Below the pieces are notes generated by a model. It was given only the letters and a program-made list of their open reading frames with translations, was not told the origin of the DNA and did no database searches. The position numbers and the translations under genes were made by a program. This document shows, in pieces, positions 1 to 13,164 of a stretch of 64,000 bases of DNA (within the stretch, counting starts at the first letter, position 1; every line of letters begins with the position of its first letter). Source of the stretch: Atopsyche davidsoni (taxonomy: Eukaryota; Arthropoda; Insecta; Trichoptera; Hydrobiosidae); contig JAILWY010000005.1 in assembly GCA_022113835.1 (NCBI GenBank), positions 3,428,501-3,492,500 of the forward strand, written 5' to 3'.

Positions 1-240
1 GAATTACGGACCTTCCATAAATAAGGCTCCAGCCCCGGCCAGGCGCGGTGTAACGGCGGACTATAAACTGGAGCGAGCTGTCCATTCATCTCCGTGAATA
101 ACTGCTTATAAATAACTAATAGGAAACTCCACTCCGGTAAATATCCCAGCGCTTATACTGCCGGGCCCCACTTTACCTGCAGCCATCTTATGAAATGCAT
201 AGCGGTTGTTTGGGAGCTCGGAGACACGCTAACGCACAGA
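1..240. other. GC-rich single-copy island at window edge
   Basis: This stretch is much richer in G+C and CpG than the surrounding DNA and has no similarity to other parts of the window. No long open frame with an ATG is evident. AT-rich core motifs such as ATAAATAA sit inside a GC-rich context, a look common in arthropod enhancers or conserved non-coding elements. It may be cut by the window edge, so an exon end cannot be excluded. Function is unknown. Confidence 0.25.
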
Positions 241-568
241 GGTAGTGTTATGTTACGATACGTCGCTTCGTACCGATGATTATTCAATATTCTAAACAAC
301 ATCGGGATTTATTTACCCAAAACAAAATGTACCAAAAATTTACTATGCTTTTATATGACGATGAAATTTATCATTCAGTTATAGGGTATAAAAATATGAA
401 TGATCAAAGCAACGATAGTTTATAATTATTAGTTCAATTTTCATTTCAGCAATGTCGTTTTATACTTGAACTACTTATATACTCAACTGCGTGAAATTAT
501 TTTAGTGCATGTTAATTTCGTATACTAGGAGAAATATTTTTTTTTAAACGTCTTATGTTGTGTTCAGT

Positions 569-832
569 ACATATATAATTATGTCTTATTTTTTGGATTG
601 AACGTCAATCAGATGCGTATTTATTACCCATTACGGGTATATTTTATTATTACTAATATGATTAGGCACATTAGATTATACATAGAAGATGATTTAAAGA
701 AACTCTCAGAAAAATTTATGTGGGATTTGAACCCCACACAAATCACGATGATATTTTTCTGAGAGTTTCTTTAAATCATCTTCTATGTATGAACTAATGT
801 GCTTAATCATATTAGTAATAACATATATAATT
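569..832. mobile_element. Foldback tRNA-derived SINE, copy A, with 12-bp target duplication
   Basis: The element body (581-820) is flanked by a perfect 12-bp direct repeat, ACATATATAATT, at 569-580 and 821-832. Inside, two long arms are reverse complements of each other (about 643-720 and 750-819, both carrying the AGAAACTCTCAGA block), so a transcript would fold into one hairpin. The centre keeps a reversed B-box-like sequence (GGGATTTGAACCCC, about 723-736) joined to the forward T-arm remnant; the A box is lost. The left tail (about 583-640) contains TTTTGGATTGAACGTCAATC and is shared with three other copies in this window. Variable 11-12 bp duplications point to LINE-type target-primed insertion rather than a cut-and-paste transposase. 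Confidence 0.7.
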
Positions 833-882
833 GCACGTGTCTGATAAATATTTCCAAAATAAATTATGCGTACTAAAATAAT

Positions 883-1075
883 ATGTTATCTGCTTTTCAG
901 TATAAGAACTACTCATTTGTTACAAATATATTTTTATTTTTTGTTTTAATTGATTATCTCCGAGGGTTGTCATACCTCACAGAGATAAAATCACAAAAAT
1001 TGCACCCGGGAGCACTGCGGCCCCAGAAGGTCCCGGGCGCTCGTTGTGCGAACGATTGGCTTGAATTTCAATAGA
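883..1075. other. Short GC-rich patch inside AT-rich spacer
   Basis: A patch at about 1003-1055 has CCCGGG at both ends and interrupts AT-rich sequence. A 63-codon open frame crosses it, but its first half is AT-rich and the product shows no recognisable motif, so I do not call a gene. It could be a repeat fragment or a small regulatory island. Confidence 0.2.
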
Positions 1076-1080
1076 ATTCA

Positions 1081-4000
1081 AATATGTCGCAACACTATTG
1101 TGAACAAGTAAATCATAACCGTGTTACGAATAAACATCTTGATGTATTCAGATTTTCAGATAGTATAAGGTTATTTTTTTTTTAATTTACTGGTAAATAA
1201 TGCAACCTAACGGTTGTGGAGTGCCGAGTAGAGCGATACATAAATAAGCACAAAATAAATTTTTAACGTCGAGTGGTGAGTTTACTGACCATGATGTTTT
1301 GAGTTTTTATTCTGTTGAAGCAGAAATATTTTTATATAATTTTATAAAAAAAGATAGTAAACGAAAGAGTGGTAATAAGCAAAACGAGCCTTATGTTTCT
1401 GGTTGTAATACCTATGAACCGCTAGGTTACCTATTTTTCGTTTATTAGTCTTAAATGATTGAGTTGTGTGTTTCATGGACTCTTCACTAATAACAAACAA
1501 TTGCATTATTGAAATTCCTGAAACTTAAACGTTTTGTAATATGCGTTTGAAATATTTAATGTTTTAATACAATTGTATATCACTCCATCTCCCGTTAACA
1601 GGGACAGGACAAGCGGTAAGCCGACATGCGAAATAGAGCCGTGTCTTAAATAATGACTCATTTTACCAAGTCGGGTACAGTGGTTTAAATATCTGTCCTA
1701 TGCACTAAATAGTTGCATACAGAATGTCGTTTTGGATTGAGACATTACACCTTGTACAGCCAATGACATGTAGTTCAGTGTGCAATGCGTACTTGTTGGT
1801 TAAAATCGAACAGTTACAGTACTAGCTGAAAAATTGATTCATGAACGGAAATGAGGCTGCATTGATATGGTGAAAAGCGGATGTGGAGAATAATTTTGAG
1901 GAATCTTTCTGAAATGACTTGGTCGGCTATCGATTTATTGGAAAAATAGAAAACCGTATGTGAACATGAAAAGTTTACATTACTATTATTTTATTTACAA
2001 CATAGTCTTAAATTTGCATTGAAAAAAAATGTAGTTTAGTAAAGCAAATAAAAAATAAGGTTTGTATTATTTTAAAGAAGCTTTAAATAAAAAGTATTTT
2101 AATAAAATGTTTGATTTTCCCGGTTATTACATTTGAAGTATCATTTAATTTTTTTAAATAAAAAGTATAAAATGCTCAAAATACCTCAATCCTAACAAAA
2201 TAAAAATTTTATATGCAAAAATCATATTTGTTTCAGATTCAACCCAATCCAATTTGTTAACATATTTTGATTGAATCTAAGAAAATCTTGAAAATTCTAG
2301 ATCCAACGTTTGTGCGTTTTCCAACTGATTTGTTTAGTGCGTGGAGAAGGTGCATAAAAAATATTTAACTAGGTTAATAGCTGCTCAAAAACTAACGATT
2401 TGCCGAGTTTCGTAATCAATATAAAATTTTTCAGTGAAATAGATTTAAACTTATCTACAGCTTTCCACATCCAATGCATTATTTCTATTTGATTACAAGA
2501 TTCGTGTTTCATATTATATTATTAAAAGTATTTTCTCTCGGTCCATATTTGTATTACGGGTCATTAGTTCTAATGTTATACCATAACATGTCATTTAATT
2601 CCTATATTTCGAAACATGTTCGTATGGTATTTGATTTTTTAATGTCATTACGCATTTTGATGTTACGACATTGTGATAATATTGATTATATAAACTAGCT
2701 ATTACAAAAAATCTGTTCAGTTATTACAAAAGCATTTTTAATCATGTCTATATAATAACTTAAGAATATATTTTTGTTGTATTATCTTGATTTTCTTTTG
2801 CAATAATTAATGATAAAAAACTCCATAATCGATATTTATTAAAAATCGAGAAGTATCAATAGATATTTTTTATTAATTCGAACATCTTCACGGCGATCGA
2901 TATTTCTTATCTTTTCACATATGGATTGGTAACCTCAGAGAGTTTAATTTATATGAAAATATAGTACAGTATGTCCATTGAATAGAAATTATAAAATCTG
3001 TTGTGTTTTCCGGCAGGTTTAAAAGCTGTTCACTTCATCCAGAAAGACACAACTACGGTTCAGAATAATGCTTTTGATATGACGCAAGCCTTGTGCTGTT
3101 CATTGTTGATTTTCATGAGTCTAGTCGTTATTTACTTGTTGTGAATTTATGGTAAGCCGCAGAATTTTGTAGGTCGGCTGCCTTTGTTGCTCTAATAAGA
3201 CCGTGATGAAGTGAACTGAAAATTAAAACGACTATCGACGTGCATTACACATAATTTCCGCAATATACTTTAGCTTATATTTCTAATGCATACATTGTTA
3301 AATCAAATTATAAATGGTTTCACAGATGTGTTTTGGTGACAAAAGATACTGTGCGCCTTAACTTATTTGTCAAACATATTATAGCGAGTATATTTATAGT
3401 TTAGTTTTTACATATAAAACACAAATATGGGGTATTTAAAACCAAACAATTAAACGATGTTATTTTTGTACATGTAATTTTATTTTTTATGAAAAGTAAA
3501 ACCTCTCTGCAAAGTATTTATAATTATTATTATTTCATTCTTCATTCCACATCGACATGTCGATTTGTTCAAGGTTTTAGAATTTCTATAAATTATAATT
3601 TAAGTTTCTATGAGTCAATATAGGGCAAAAGTTAAAAAAAAATCTAAATTGGTTTTAGAATTGTAAAATAAAACTGTACTCTTAATTAACTTTAAAAGCT
3701 TTTTTGTGGTGTTTTACATATTAATTGGTATAAAAGGTTCTTTAAACTACTTAAGCATTTTATAAAATAATCTCATTTATGTGTCAAATAGAGAGCATTT
3801 GCTTTTACATTTACGGTTTATTTTAAATCTCTTTTTTTTGGGAACTAGAATACAAATAACTAGTGGAATACATTACAAATGTAGACTTGGGAAAAGATGA
3901 AAAATTTGGTTGACTAAATATATTTAGTAAAAAGAACCAAGTAGAAAGTAAAATGAATGAACATAAATTTGAAATTTTTTGATTATATAGCTTTTATTAA

Positions 4001-5740
4001 CAATCTAAATTATAAGTAATAAGTAAAAATTACATTTTGTTGAATATTTTGTTTTATAATTAAAGTATTGTGCGATAAGTTTCTCTTTTCGTTTAGTTAA
4101 CTTATTTGATCTATTGATCTTTACAAGATTCAATTTGTGGGTTCTGATTGTAAGATTAAGTAGATCGTGTCCATATACAGTCGCGACACACCTACCAATA
4201 CGATGTTTTATCACGACTTACTGTACTTTAAGAAGTACAAAAGTTATTAGATACATTGTAATAAATTCTAGCATGTATTATAAACTACCAATTACAAAGA
4301 AAATTTTAACTTAAATATTATTATTGCCCAAGTCATATAAATAATAATAATTTTTTTTTTGCAAATATTAGAAGTCTTGAAGACAGGTTGACTATCGATG
4401 TAAAACCACATTATTGTCTTGAATTAAAAAAAGTTTTGTTTAAATTTTTGAATACAAGGATATATCGTAATCGTCGGTTAAATATAAACATTAATTCTTC
4501 AAATATTATGCTTAAAATCAAATTTCTCACATTGTAAAATCTGTATTAAAGATATATTTTATATCTTCGCTTTCAGCCCCCGAATATCTAAAAAATATAT
4601 TTAGGCAACATCTTGATTTATTTTGAGATATTTGGTATCGATAGGGAATGTTTTTAGAGAAGATAACAACTAAATTGTACACAAACCTCTTTATTATGTT
4701 CATAGCTGAAATCGAAACGTTCTGAATTAAAAAAGCCTTGCTTTTAAAGCATATGCTGTTGAAAAAGCTGCTTTCTAAGTATTTAAGCAGTAAAAAAAAT
4801 TACCTAAATTAAGAAATTAAAACTAATGAGACTATTAAAATTTATCTTGATCAACAGTTTTTTTTATATTAACGATAATAACATAAGGTTTTAAAAATAG
4901 TGTTGGTAATTTAAAAACATTTATAATTTCACTCTTATTTTATTTATTTTTTATTTGAATAAAAAAAAATACTGCCCTGCAGAGTTATTATGCTCCATAT
5001 GCCTTACCTAGATAGCCAAGATTGCTCCAGATTATAATATTTGAAATTGCTTTGGCATGATGCACCCTCTACCAGTGAATAATTTTATTATAATAATACG
5101 AGATAATAAGTGCAACGGGATAAAATGTCGAAGATTATAATATTTTACAAAATCGTTTGCTCATGAATAATAAACGCATTATGATTCACGAAGTTTTGAG
5201 GTTCGGCATCATTTCAAACTATTACCGTTTTTTGGATCAAAATTATAACCTCATTTTGAAAATTTAAGGCATCTTAAATTTGATAAATATATTGCTTGGT
5301 ATTTAATAATAGATTTTATATTTCCAATTTAATTTTGAGTTTCCCAGAATGTCTTTAAACATTAATAAGTAATAGTCATATAATAATTTATTTCGTATAT
5401 TTAACAATATAAATTCTTTGCATTTTGTATGATCTCAAAGTTATCAACCAGTTACCGATAATTAAATTTAACAGTATTATTTTCTATATAAATAAATGAA
5501 ATTATTGTTTTTTTAGAAGAAAGAGTGTTTTTCATTGTTTATATATATTTACAATTTAACTATTTTTTCTAAGCACAAATAAAAGTATGTAGCATGTGTT
5601 ATATTTAAACCATGAAATCCATTACATTTAAAACAATTAAACCGGAGGGATATAAGTGCAATTAAGTAATGTAAAACAAATTCAAATTTAAGGCACACTT
5701 TATGCAGGAATGTTAACCCAACAATAGGCATTCTTCCCAA
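1081..5740. other. AT-rich spacer, no gene recognised
   Basis: The stretch consists of long A/T-rich sequence with homopolymer runs. The few open frames of 60-75 codons (for example 2474-2698) consist mostly of AT-rich codons encoding Phe, Ile, Leu, Tyr and Asn and look like chance. No RNA gene or clear mobile element was seen. Confidence 0.5.
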
Positions 5741-5754
5741 ACATTACAAGTAAA

Positions 5755-6010
5755 AACACTCAATAAGGCCAAGAACCGCCTTGACCTCTTACCGAAATAA
5801 CGTCTAATTAAGTCTGTAGTTCTCCTCGCCAGTGTCACTGCAGCCTGACTTGCCGCCGGCCGTACGGAAAGGCGATGAAATAATAACACAGGCCGGAATA
5901 ATGACCTATTATTAAATTATTTGAATGCGTTTGTAATGAAAGAACGAAACCCGGGCACGGGTGGGGCGTGGTGAACGGTGTCATTTGTAACGCTGTTTAA
6001 ACTCCCTTTT
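5755..6010. other. GC-rich island, candidate non-coding conserved element
   Basis: Two GC-rich patches (about 5757-5900 and 5945-5985) contain CpG-rich sequence and no sustained open frame. They are flanked by AT-rich DNA. This could be a regulatory element or an untranslated exon; nothing in the sequence decides. Confidence 0.25.
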
Positions 6011-6439
6011 TTTACAATATTCCAATGGAGTTGAATTTTTTGTTGTAATTAATTTAATTAAAGCAATTGATTTATTATCATTGTGTTTTTATGTAGGGTC
6101 TGTGTATAAATATTTTATATACAAACAACGCAGTCAAACCCAAAACATCAATAAGGACGTAATATTATTTACGCGACCCCGTTATGCATGTATGCAAATG
6201 CCTTGCATTACGCGAATTTCCTATTTTTAGAATGTGTATGAACATAATGTAGTCATTGACTTCTTTTAACAATTAAAAACAGCGTTAGGTATTATGAACG
6301 TATTTTACAAGAACGTAAAAGAAACGCTACCCAAAAGACAAAATATGTATTTTGCAGTAAAAATAACATGTAATACTGCATAAAGTGTTCTTAGAATTAA
6401 AGTGATTGATTCAATCGCTTCAATCGGTAGTTTAATCGC

Positions 6440-6500
6440 AAACCCCGATATACGCGAATTTCACTTAACGCGATTTTTTCACGCGTAAAGCGGGGTATAA
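6440..6500. mobile_element. Pogo/Tigger-like terminal hairpin remnant
   Basis: Arms 6442-6457 (ACCCCGATATACGCGA) and 6481-6496 are reverse complements at 13 of 16 positions, with further CGCG motifs in the loop. ACCCCGNTNTACGCG-type ends with repeated CGCG are typical of pogo/Tigger-like DNA transposons. Related CGCG and CCCCG motifs lie upstream at about 6170-6215. No transposase frame is present, so this is at most a MITE or a relic. Confidence 0.35.
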
Positions 6501-7300
6501 ATGTATTCTTCTATTAAATATTTTTGACAGAAAGTATTTTAATACTTTAAATTTAAAAAAAACAGGTTTAATTTTATTGGTGACCGCTTTGGCCAACCTT
6601 TCATGTTGACATTATCAAACGATGTAATTCGTGGAAAAATCACATAAGTGTTTTATTTTAAAAAATTAAATCATTTTTCTATTAAATTATTAAAGTGAGT
6701 ATACGCAAATTTAAAAAAAGCATATAACTGCGCTACTGCGGTTTATATGATAACTTCCAGTAGGTTGTACTATTAAAATGATATCTTCACAAAAGTAAAA
6801 TTTAAACTTTAATAACAGCCATAAAATTGTCTTTCTTTCTTTCTTACCTTATATTCCTAAAATACTCCAAAGCAATTAAAACCAGTAAAAATTCTGGCAT
6901 TTGAGGGCTTACCGTCATTATCCAATTATATAAAAATGTGTAAGACATTTTACATACCTAATTTTAAAAATATAAACTGAAAATGGATTCAAAATATCTA
7001 TGATGCTATTAAATGTATTTTTACAGTATTAAATTTTTTGATATTTATTTAATTGATTTATTGATTTGATATTATTACTGATTTATTGATTGTATATATA
7101 TTCGATTGAGGCTATATGCTTTACTTTCAATATATGTATATTATTTTTTACAGTAATTTTATTTATATACGTTCGCGGTTTCTGAAAAAAATATATGGTT
7201 ATTCGGTTATATTTTGTACGCGAGTGTTTATTTGATAGGTTTTTGGGTAAATATCAGAAAACGCAATAGGTAATAAAATATAACTACAGCTTTTACAAAG

Positions 7301-7555
7301 ATGTGTCGCGTCGCAAAATTCAATCACCGAAATTCCAGCAACTTGCAAACGAATTCAGCGAGAAGTTCCAGTTCCACTTATCCAAAGCGTTCGCTGGAAT
7401 TAGATGAACTGAAAAAGGTGGTCTGAAACTTCAGCAAGGCTCCGGCGCCAGAGCCTCCACCGTGCATAGAACCTTTGCAATTGACTTTGGTAATTTTGCC
7501 ACCAGCTTCCAGTCACTTCGGTCACAACCCAGTTACGCGACACGAACACAATTAG
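7301..7555 (+). pseudogene. Open frame interrupted by one TGA, unrecognised
   Basis: An ATG at 7301 opens a frame that runs to TAG at 7553-7555, broken once by TGA at 7424-7426. The first part encodes 41 residues with a Ser/Asn-rich middle and a charged end (LELDELKKVV). The second part is Pro-rich (KAPAPEPPP) and ends in HEHN. The segment is GC-richer than its surroundings and is embedded in AT-rich DNA. A GT after AAAAAG at about 7417 could be a splice donor, in which case only the first part would be exon. I do not recognise the product. It may be a relic or a chance frame in a conserved non-coding island. Confidence 0.2.
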
Positions 7556-7559
7556 CTGT

Positions 7560-8770
7560 GAAGCTATTAAGAGGGGGTTGCAGCCACCTTTAGAATTTCG
7601 GGGATGAATTTAGATGAAAACTGCTTGAAGTTTGCGTGATGAATACGTTTACTGCAGTTGAAATAATCTACCATAAATTATGTATGTGAGTTTATAAATT
7701 TTACTCCGGGCTGAATACGGCTTTATCGAGTTAATTTTCAAATTAATCTTTTGATAAAATAATATATGACTGTATTTAAAATGTATTAAATAAAATATTA
7801 GATTTAACTACATTTTTGTGGTTGATGAATGTTATGTTATGCGTTAAAATCAACAAATGTATATATGTATCAAAACTATATATTGTTAACCAATTCTAAG
7901 TGACCGTGAAACTAAATTGGCTAAAGAAGAGAGTTGTTTTAATTTAAACAAAAAGGACTAGAATTCGTTTAAAAACGAGTCAGTGGTATCTTAATGATAC
8001 AAATTAACATGACAATTACAGTCGCCGTGCACCTTGACAACTAGGCTGACTTCTTTTGCCATCATCTACTTACCTGTTATCCTCTACTCCACCATTCTCG
8101 CACACTAGCTGATCCTACAAGCGGTGCTTCTCGATCAGAGAACAGGGTCGAAGCAGCGGCTTGACATTTTCAATCTTTCAAATTTAAAATATGTATATAT
8201 TTTTTTCTGCTCTTCTAACATTTTAATGAAAATTAATATATATATAAGTCAAAAAAACATTTGCATGTTATCAAATATTTATGTATTCGTTGTACTTAAA
8301 ACTCTTTAGGTAATGGTAACCAGACTGTGAATACAGAAACTTGTAATACTTTTATGCATTGTTTTATATAACTAATTTGCTTACATTTCGTCTTTAAAGT
8401 TTTGACATAACTTACAATGTTAATACTTAAATTTAGTCTATTTCTTAGATCAGAAAAGTACAATAAATAAAATAAATTTTAATATTTTGACCACTCATTG
8501 ACGATAGAGATCACATATAAGATTTATCAGTAATTTATACTCAAATCTAACTTATTCGGTTATATAATCAACACAACCGAGTGAAATGCATGCCTTATTT
8601 GGATCAGTATTAAAACACATAAATGATTATAAGAATTGAATGAAAAGCATGACTAGGTCATAACTTGTCAACTACTGTACATACTGTTTTTAAAATTAGC
8701 CTGATGAACAGTAATGCATAAGAGGCCCTGTATTTTATACTTTAGAGTGCTTTTATTGTCAGTGCTCTTT
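7560..8770. other. AT-rich spacer
   Basis: No gene, RNA gene or clear repeat was seen. A 61-codon frame at 8124-8309 is AT-driven and judged spurious. Confidence 0.45.
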
Positions 8771-8774
8771 CAGC

Positions 8775-8995
8775 TTAAAACAACCTTGATCCGCCCCTGC
8801 ATGGAAGTGCTCCCATAGGCAATAACGACGTTTTAATTTGAATTTGTAATTGGTGCCGTCTGCGGCGTGATGGACATGTCACAACAACCGCAGTACCATT
8901 CGTTCTGGCTCTTTACGCAGGCATGCGCTAGAGAGGGATGACTCAACTCTTTATTTGTTGTGCCGTCAAATTATCTAGAGCTTCCTATTGAACTC
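8775..8995. other. GC-rich island
   Basis: This single-copy GC-richer stretch contains a very short ATG frame (MSQQPQYHSFW..., 21 codons from about 8877). It is too short to support a gene. Flanks are AT-rich. Confidence 0.2.
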
Positions 8996-9160
8996 GTTAG
9001 GTTTTTTTGGTCGTGGATAATTTGGAAACAATTGCACGGCGAGGAATTGACTTGACGACTTAATCCTATTACCGATCAAAGCTAACGGAAATTGATATTA
9101 CAAGAAGATTAGAATTATAATAAATTTAAAAAAATACTTTATATAGGTTCTCTGTTTGTT

Positions 9161-9548
9161 GTATATAGTTTTATTACTAATATGATTAGGCACATTAGTT
9201 CATACATAGAAGATGATTTAAAGAAACTCTCAAAGAAAATATCATCGTGATTTGTTGGCCTGGGCACATTGATTCATATGTAGAGTATGATTGTTAAAAA
9301 TTCTCGATACACGGAAGTAATTCGTTAGTACAAGGGTTAGTACACCGGCCATGTAAGCCAGGGGATGTGGGTTCAAATCCCACACAAATCACGATGATAT
9401 TTTTCTGAGAGTTTCTTTGAATCATCTTCTATGTATGAACTAATAATGTGCCTAATCATATTAGTAATAATATAATAAACCCGTAATGCGTAATAAATAC
9501 GCATTTGATTGACGTCCAATCCAAAAAATAGACAAACGTATATAATTT
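9161..9548 (+). mobile_element. Foldback tRNA-derived SINE, copy B (longest copy)
   Basis: The body, 9172-9537, is flanked by an 11-bp direct repeat with one mismatch (GTATATAGTTT at 9161-9171, GTATATAATTT at 9538-9548). From the left it has a first arm (9172-9250), a second partial copy of the arm (about 9263-9306), a tRNA-like cassette (about 9318-9393) and a long right arm that is the reverse complement of the first arm. The T-arm is intact: stem GTGGG (9367-9371), loop TTCAAAT, stem CCCAC (9379-9383), and the B box GGTTCAAATCC is at 9370-9380. The A box region (about 9325-9340) is degenerate. The right tail (about 9476-9537) is the inverted match of the left tail of copy A. Confidence 0.7.
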
Positions 9549-9559
9549 ATGAAACAAAT

Positions 9560-10675
9560 TTACTTGTTATTTATATTAAATATTACGATAATTTAATTAA
9601 ATCCTGAAAAAAGCTACGTTAACCATATTTTGTGACAGAAAAAATTATATTTTAAATAAATATTTTGTGATAATTCCATTTTTTTAATTTATGGTCACAA
9701 TGAGTTTTATCAACATGCTAGATATTGAACAATATTAATCTACCTTTAAATAAGTCTCATATTACAATGATTTGGCTCAAAATTTTAGCCTTATCGCTAA
9801 AAAGTCTTGCTTGACTTAATCTTATCCTTAAATTAATTCCATGACATGAAGTTCATATGATATGTTGCAATTTCCTTGCATAAAATACAACACCAAAAGC
9901 TGAGGTAACAAGATGTTTTACAGGAATTCTCTGGAAGGCTTGAGTGAGATTGAGTAAGGCCAGGACAGGAAGCCGGGGGTTGCTAAAGGCTTGTAATGTA
10001 AGCAAATTATGCTTTTTGCCCTGTCATCCTCGCTTACACCTGTTTGTATTTACATAATTCGTTTATAAATTTGTGTTCTTGAAAGGCCATTCTGATTCAA
10101 ATTACCGCAGATGTTTGATTTATATTAGTAAAATAAAATAATATATATTATTAGTCATTAAAAAATATTAGTTAAGGCGAAAGTACTAGTGGCGTGCAGC
10201 GAGGGCACGCATTGTACTTAATACTGAATGGAAATATGGTAAATTTCTGAAACTATATGGCATGACACTATTTTTTTGTTTGAGACAAAAAAACAAAAAT
10301 TAATACTAAGCCTTATAAATGTACAGTTTTTTAGTCATTAATTAGGCTATATTTTTTAAATTTATTTATAAGGACCCATAAAGAGCCTGAAAATGATACA
10401 TAGCCGCTGAAATTTGCCTGTTATCGATATTACAAATATTTAATATGGATGATAGCTGCATAGGCTTTTTGCTGTTGGGTTGTGTGTGTATTTTTCACAT
10501 TTAAAAAAAATTAACTATTACTTTTTTAGTTAGTGAAAAAACATTTTTGTAAACATATATACACAAGAACTAAGCACGACTTTAAAAGTGCTATAATTTG
10601 GAGTAGTGGTCCTTGGTAAACACAAAACGTTGCTCTAATTTTCTTGTTTTCCATCTAAAAACAGTTCAAAGCATA
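9560..10675. other. AT-rich spacer
   Basis: No gene, tRNA or clear mobile element was seen. A mildly GC-richer patch lies at about 9900-10040. Confidence 0.45.
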
Positions 10676-10677
10676 AC

Positions 10678-11010
10678 CATTATGAGCCGCCGGCATACAT
10701 ATCTCCATGTTAAGGCATAATTACTCAGAACAGCGTAAACATAGCATTGTACCAAATGCCTCGCTATTACCAGAGATAATAACAATCAGCAGACCTACAT
10801 TCTGCCCCGGTAACTGTTAGATCTCCTTTCGTCCGGGCAAGAAAACAGGCCATTACCGGCAATCGTGACAATTTGATGTAAGTACCGAGCAATTGGTAAT
10901 ACTCCACCGTCTCGATCGATATTCCGATATCGCTCGTCGTAAAATTGATCGACATTCGATTAAATATTGAAAACGAAAATCACGAGAACGTTTGGATTTG
11001 TTTACTTAAC
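10678..11010. promoter_or_regulatory. GC-rich island with homeodomain-type cores, candidate enhancer
   Basis: This unique, compositionally distinct block carries several palindromic or homeodomain-like cores (TAATTAC, ATCGATAT, AAATTGATCGA). No ATG-led coding frame is convincing. The motif density and isolation resemble developmental enhancers in gene deserts, but this is inference. Confidence 0.25.
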
Positions 11011-11019
11011 GGTCCGCAA

Positions 11020-13150
11020 TTATAATTTTGCATGTTATTACTAATAAAATAACTGCGAAACAGCAGGTGGATAATCAAATAATATTTTGTTTGCCCTGTT
11101 TTTCAGTATTACCGAGCGTATAATATTACTTGTTTACAAATAATTATTTGAGCTTAAATAGCAGTTAATCTATTATTTCTATAATACTTAACATGGCTTA
11201 TTTTGAAAATAAATATTTTGACTTTTGAGATATTTTTGTATATTTTGTTTTAATTAATCAGACACATAAATCGTTTTTATACCACTTTAAATTAACACCA
11301 TGAAATAGCGTATTTTTTCGGTAGATATTGCTTTAATCAATCATTGTCTTATATTTTTTTTCGATGAACTACTTTGAAAACAATACGTTTCTGTAAGTTT
11401 ATGTTCATACCAAATAAACAACGCCTATGTACAACATTATTATATTCCTTAACCGACGGTGTGAACAATTGCTAATTTGTCCGTGGAATACTTTGTATGT
11501 GTGTACCCATTTTTTAATTGAAATGATTGAAAAGTTTGTGGACTTCCTCTAATAAATTCTCATCAACTTCAGTTAAAGTTTCAAATCCTTGTTAAGGTTT
11601 TTGTTTTTCAATGCATAACAAATATTTACTGTACTGTTAGCAAAATAACATATTTCGGAAACCTAAACCATAAGACTCAGCTTGTTTATTTTCATTCTGA
11701 TTATTTGATTTTATTTTTATTTAACTATTTTCTAAGCTTATAACGAATAAGGTAACTTTAAGCTATATATTTCAAATTCTTTATTGTATTTTTTAAGCCA
11801 ATACTTGTTAAAGAATTTCTTTATATTTTATTACAATCATTTGATAATCATGGTGTTTCAAATTGATTTGTGTTTACATACATTGTATTCTATTTTTTAT
11901 CTAAATCTCGCAACAAATAAATGTAGATAAAAACTTAACCAGGCCGCGATGTTTTCGATCTCCCTTCGTAGCATTATTTTCACACAAGATAAGTAGGTGT
12001 ATGAAACAACATCCGGAAGGCAGATTCTGTTTTCGATCATAATCGCCATTCAAAATTACAAGTTAATTTTTTGTTGAGTTGTTAAGGCAGAAATTGATAT
12101 ACGTAACATTATTACTGGGAACTGCTAAGTTCAGTGGGAAAATCACAGATTAGCTAACTCTATTATCAAACTCACTTAGAATTTCCTTTTTTATTAATAA
12201 CAATGCTGGTAAAAATTACAAACCAAAACAATGATAAGACGATGCAGTAATAATTAACAGCCAATTAAACGTTGTTATATAATAATAATATGAAACACTA
12301 TACACCACAATGTAGTATGGGAGAATATACGCTGAGAACATCCAAATGAAACCAAAAACTTCGTATCAGCTTATCAATCAATTCGTGACTGCAATATACT
12401 GCAATTTTTGAGAAAAAACGAAATTTTCATACTTTTAATGTATCTACGGTGGTAAAAATTATATAAAAAAATCTTATATATAACAGAAACAATCATATTG
12501 CTAAAACATCTTAAGGATGAGCGGTTTATTTTATTTTCAAAATAATTTTAAAATTTACAGTAAAATAATATATATTTGACAATTTACGAAAAAGTAAAGC
12601 TTAACAAATGTGATTTTCGTCGCCCCTTGCATTTTGTTTTCCAAACATCTGCTATTATGAAACACAGACCCTTTTCTCTTCGACATTCTCTTTTCTGAGA
12701 AAAACTTTTCACATTTGCATTAAAATGTCGTTAGCGATATAGAGAAAAACGCAACTTTTAAATTCTTTCTGGGTATATTTTTAATTCTATTGTTCTAATC
12801 TACAATAAAACACCACCACCAAGTATTTAACAGTAGAAGTTTAATTTAATATCTAATTAAATATCTGAACACTTTGAGATATTCAATAAATAAAAAAAAT
12901 TGTGGCGTTTATTTGAGAACGTTTATTGATTGATATGTTCATTACTAGGAACTTTTATACATTTATAAAAAATAATTTTAAAAGGTATGACAGTTATTTA
13001 AATAATAAAATCTCAAATTAATTAAACTTCTTCAAAGCGTAATATCGATTAAAATTTGTCACAGTTCTAGAACCTTAAACTTTTTGATGATTAAGTAAGT
13101 GATTTGCATTTTCTTTATTATTAATAAAAATATGAAATAATAAAAGTCCT
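11020..13150. other. AT-rich spacer
   Basis: Nothing beyond homopolymer-rich AT sequence is recognised. Confidence 0.45.
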
Positions 13151-13164
13151 GATAAAATCAAAAG

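Noticed and set aside
2474..2698. 74-codon hydrophobic frame
   Set aside because: The hydrophobicity follows from TTT/ATT/TTA codons in very AT-rich sequence; treated as chance.
9318..9393. Possible functional tRNA gene
   Set aside because: The T-arm is good, but the A box and D-arm are degenerate, the anticodon loop is abnormal, and the segment is inside a repeated SINE body.
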